Source: Gemmatimonadota bacterium (GTDB lineage: Bacteria > Gemmatimonadota > Gemmatimonadetes > Gemmatimonadales > GWC2-71-9). From it: DNA of 7,537 nucleotides. Positions 5,712-7,537 of the stretch are shown in pieces. Below the pieces are notes generated by a model, which was given only the letters and a program-made list of their open reading frames with translations, was not told the DNA's origin and ran no database searches. The number at the start of each line of letters is the position of its first letter. The first letter of the stretch is position 1. A program made the position numbers and the translations under genes. The stretch covers positions 1 to 7,537 of the forward strand of contig SMVY01000075.1 of the NCBI GenBank assembly GCA_004357415.1, written 5' to 3'.

Positions 5712-6308
5712 GTGACTACACCGGTACTCTCCGCGGAGCCGATCGACGAACTCCGCTGCGCATTCGTGGCCGACCGCCCGTTTCTGCTGGACGAAGGGCC
5801 CCGCAAGTTCACTCGGCCCGAGGAGGCCACTGAGGCCCCTCCGGCGGAAGCCGTCCTGGCCGTCGACGGCGTCCGTGAAGCGGTGTTCTCGGGCGACCGG
5901 GTCACCGTGGTGCGCGATCCTGCGGGGCCATCGTGGGACGACCTGATACCCCGGGTGCAGTACGCCCTGGGCGCCGCGGTGACCTCGGCCGCCATCGTGG
6001 TCGACCCTGACCGAGCCCCCGTCCTCGACGACGAGGCCATGTACGATGAGGTCGAGCACATCTTCCAGACGCAGGTCAATCCCATCGTAGCGCAACACGG
6101 TGGCGCGATCGAGTTGATCGACGTGCAGGACGCCACCGTCGTCATTCGAATGTCCGGCGGCTGCCAGGGGTGCGGCATGGCCAACGTCACCCTCAGGCAG
6201 GGCGTCGAAGCCGCCCTCAAGAAAGCCATCCCCACGCTGGCGGGGATCCGCGACGTGACCGATCACGGGTCCGGCGACAATCCCTACTTCTCCAGCACCA
6301 GCAAATAA
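5712..6308 (+). CDS. NfuA/Nfu1-like Fe-S cluster scaffold or carrier protein
   Basis: A 198-residue protein with two domains. Residues about 10-97 resemble the Nfu N-terminal domain (RPFLLDEGPRKF, then AVLAVDGVREAVFSGDRVTVVRD, then SWDDLIPRVQYAL). Residues about 107-186 are a NifU C-terminal domain: VNPIVAQHGGAIELIDV, then SGGCQGCGMANVTLRQGVEAALKKAIP, with cysteines C151 and C154 in the CxxC that bridges a [4Fe-4S] cluster between two subunits. The ending DVTDHGSGDNPYF resembles the tail of NfuA proteins. Family members accept clusters from the Isc or Suf machinery and pass them to apo-enzymes in the cytoplasm. The start is GTG 5712, with GAGG five bases upstream. It is followed after 9 bases by an ATP-grasp gene on the same strand, clearly one operon. 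No isc or suf genes are in view, so it may serve a specific client enzyme. Confidence 0.9.
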   Translation: MTTPVLSAEPIDELRCAFVADRPFLLDEGPRKFTRPEEATEAPPAEAVLAVDGVREAVFSGDRVTVVRDPAGPSWDDLIPRVQYALGAAVTSAAIVVDPDRAPVLDDEAMYDEVEHIFQTQVNPIVAQHGGAIELIDVQDATVVIRMSGGCQGCGMANVTLRQGVEAALKKAIPTLAGIRDVTDHGSGDNPYFSSTSK

Positions 6309-6317
6309 CCACCGGCA

Positions 6318-7537
6318 ATGACGGGGGCACCCCGTTCCCGGTTGCTGTTGCTGCTCCCCACGACGACCTACCGGGCGGGCGCCTTCATCGCCGCGGCCGA
6401 CGCCCTCGACGCCGACCTGACGGTTGCCTCCGAAAAGGACTCCGCCTTTTCGACCGACGAGCCCGACGCCCTCCTCACACTCAATTTTGCCGAGCCCGCG
6501 GAATGCGTCGCTCGCGTGGCGCAGTTCCACCGCCGACATCCCATCCGGGCGGTGTTCGGCGTGGACGACCGGACGGCGGTGGTGGCCGCGCACGTGGCCC
6601 AGGCACTGGGATTGGACCACAACCCTCCGGCCGCCGTCGAGGCTGCGGGAGACAAGTTTCGCCAGCGCCAACTCCTGGCCACGGCCGGGGTGCCGATTCC
6701 CAGCTTCGCGTACCATCACTTCGACCGCATCGATCCCGCATCACTGGCCACCGTGCGCTTCCCCGCCGTGGTGAAACCGGTCAGTCTGTCGGCCAGCCGG
6801 GGAGTGATGCGGGTGGACAACACTGATTCCTTGGCGAAGGCCATCAGCCGGTTGCGGGCGATCCTCGAGGAAGCTGCCCCGGCCTCAGAGCAGGCATTCC
6901 TGATCGAGGACTACATCCCGGGGGAGGAGTACGCCCTCGAGGGCATCCTCGACGACGGCCGGCTGACGACGCTCGCCCTGTTCGACAAGCCCGACCCGCT
7001 CGAGGGCCCCACGTTCGCCGAAACGATCTACCTCACTCCATCGCAAGCAAGCGCCCCGGTTCAGGCGGCACTGCACGACACGGCCCAAGCCGCCTGCACC
7101 GCACTGGGGTTGGTGCGCGGTCCGGTGCACGTCGAGCTGCGCTACAACGCCCGAGGCCCCTGGCTGGTGGAACTGGCGGCCAGGCCCATCGGAGGACGCT
7201 GCGGCGAAGTCCTCAGGTTCGGCCCCGAAGCCAAGTCGCTGGAAACCATCCTCCTGGCACAGGCGCTGGGCCGCCTGCCCACCATCCCCAGCCGCGAGCC
7301 CCAAGCCTCCGGGGTCATGATGTTGCCGGTCCCCAGGGCGGGGACGTTCCAGAGGATCGACGGGTTGGAGACCGCGCTGGCCACTCCGGGCGTTACCGAC
7401 ATCGCGGTGACCGTCCATCGAGGCGCCCGGGTTCGGCCCCTGCCTGAGGAGTCTCGCTACCTGGGGTTCATCTTTGCCCGGGGTCCCGATCCGGGCACGG
7501 TGGAGCGCGCCATTAGACAGGCCTTTGCCACGCTCGA
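6318..7537 (+). CDS. ATP-grasp ligase with L-amino-acid-ligase-like C-terminal domain, 3' end missing
   Basis: The frame is open from ATG 6318 to the window end: 406 codons without a stop. Residues 1-105 form a preATP-grasp domain (RLLLLLPTTTYRAGAF, VFGVDDRTAVVAAHVAQALGL). The ATP-grasp core, about 111-300, shows GDKFRQRQLLATAGVPIPSF with K113, VVKPVSLSASRGV with K153, and FLIEDYIPGEEYALEG. It also has the metal-binding pair E273 (HVELRYN) and E285 in VELAARPIGGR. Residues 325-406 (GVMMLPVPRAGTF, then YLGFIFARG) resemble the C-terminal domain of L-amino-acid-ligase-like proteins. ATP-grasp enzymes form C-N or C-S bonds through acyl-phosphates, so ligation of a carboxylate to an amine is expected; the substrate is unknown. 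At E285-L-A287 alanine replaces the asparagine common in EIN/EVN motifs. There is no clear Shine-Dalgarno, so translation probably follows from the gene 9 bases upstream. From memory of related proteins only a few residues should be missing. Confidence 0.87.
   Translation, partial: MTGAPRSRLLLLLPTTTYRAGAFIAAADALDADLTVASEKDSAFSTDEPDALLTLNFAEPAECVARVAQFHRRHPIRAVFGVDDRTAVVAAHVAQALGLDHNPPAAVEAAGDKFRQRQLLATAGVPIPSFAYHHFDRIDPASLATVRFPAVVKPVSLSASRGVMRVDNTDSLAKAISRLRAILEEAAPASEQAFLIEDYIPGEEYALEGILDDGRLTTLALFDKPDPLEGPTFAETIYLTPSQASAPVQAALHDTAQAACTALGLVRGPVHVELRYNARGPWLVELAARPIGGRCGEVLRFGPEAKSLETILLAQALGRLPTIPSREPQASGVMMLPVPRAGTFQRIDGLETALATPGVTDIAVTVHRGARVRPLPEESRYLGFIFARGPDPGTVERAIRQAFATL

Noticed and set aside
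5607..6719. 370-codon open frame on the minus strand
   Set aside because: It lies antisense to the Nfu-like and ATP-grasp genes, both of which have clear family motifs. Its protein is low-complexity and rich in Gly, Arg and His, as expected from a GC-rich shadow frame.
6170..6826. 218-codon plus-strand open frame across the nfu/ATP-grasp junction
   Set aside because: It is out of frame with both recognised proteins and its translation is Arg/Gly/Pro-rich with no motif. It is a shadow.

Overview
The window is GC-rich chromosomal DNA, tightly packed, from a bacterium that uses strong AAGGAG-type ribosome binding sites. The Ser/Thr kinase, with its GRYRLERELGRGGMATVFLA start followed by DLRHLRQVAVKVLHPELA, reads like the kinases abundant in Gemmatimonadota and related soil phyla. 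That phylum is my best guess from memory of the family, not a proven assignment. I see no mobile element, CRISPR array, tRNA or rRNA.

Layout: (1) Bases 1-734, plus strand: the 3' end of a Vgb-like (streptogramin-lyase-like) beta-propeller gene, overlapped by ATGA with a small gene for a basic single-pass membrane protein. (2) Bases 735-981: a gap between convergent genes, holding two perfect hairpins. (3) Bases 982-3968, minus strand, read right to left: an EamA/DMT-type transporter, a soluble Ser/Thr protein kinase and a PhzF-like isomerase. Kinase and PhzF are clearly one operon, because the kinase stop codon lies next to the PhzF Shine-Dalgarno. The transporter is separated from the kinase by about 200 bases. 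(4) Bases 3969-4079: an AT-rich divergent control region. (5) Bases 4080-5450, plus strand: a MocR-type GntR/aminotransferase-fold regulator divergent from the transporter. (6) Bases 5451-5711: a gap with a GC hairpin and a short direct repeat. (7) Bases 5712-7537, plus strand: an NfuA/Nfu1-like Fe-S scaffold followed after 9 bases by an ATP-grasp ligase that runs off the window.

The most interesting part is the divergent control region. A perfect 16-bp palindrome overlaps the transporter start, and a near-copy with one inserted base overlaps the regulator start. The best -10 elements of the two opposing promoters occupy almost the same bases. The simplest reading is a PLP-binding MocR regulator controlling itself and the transporter, and possibly the kinase-PhzF pair behind it, in response to an amino compound or vitamin B6. 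The kinase is unusual: it has HLD in place of HRD, a CxxC in the activation segment and no membrane anchor. The NfuA/ATP-grasp pair looks like an independent operon joining Fe-S delivery to a ligase of unknown substrate.
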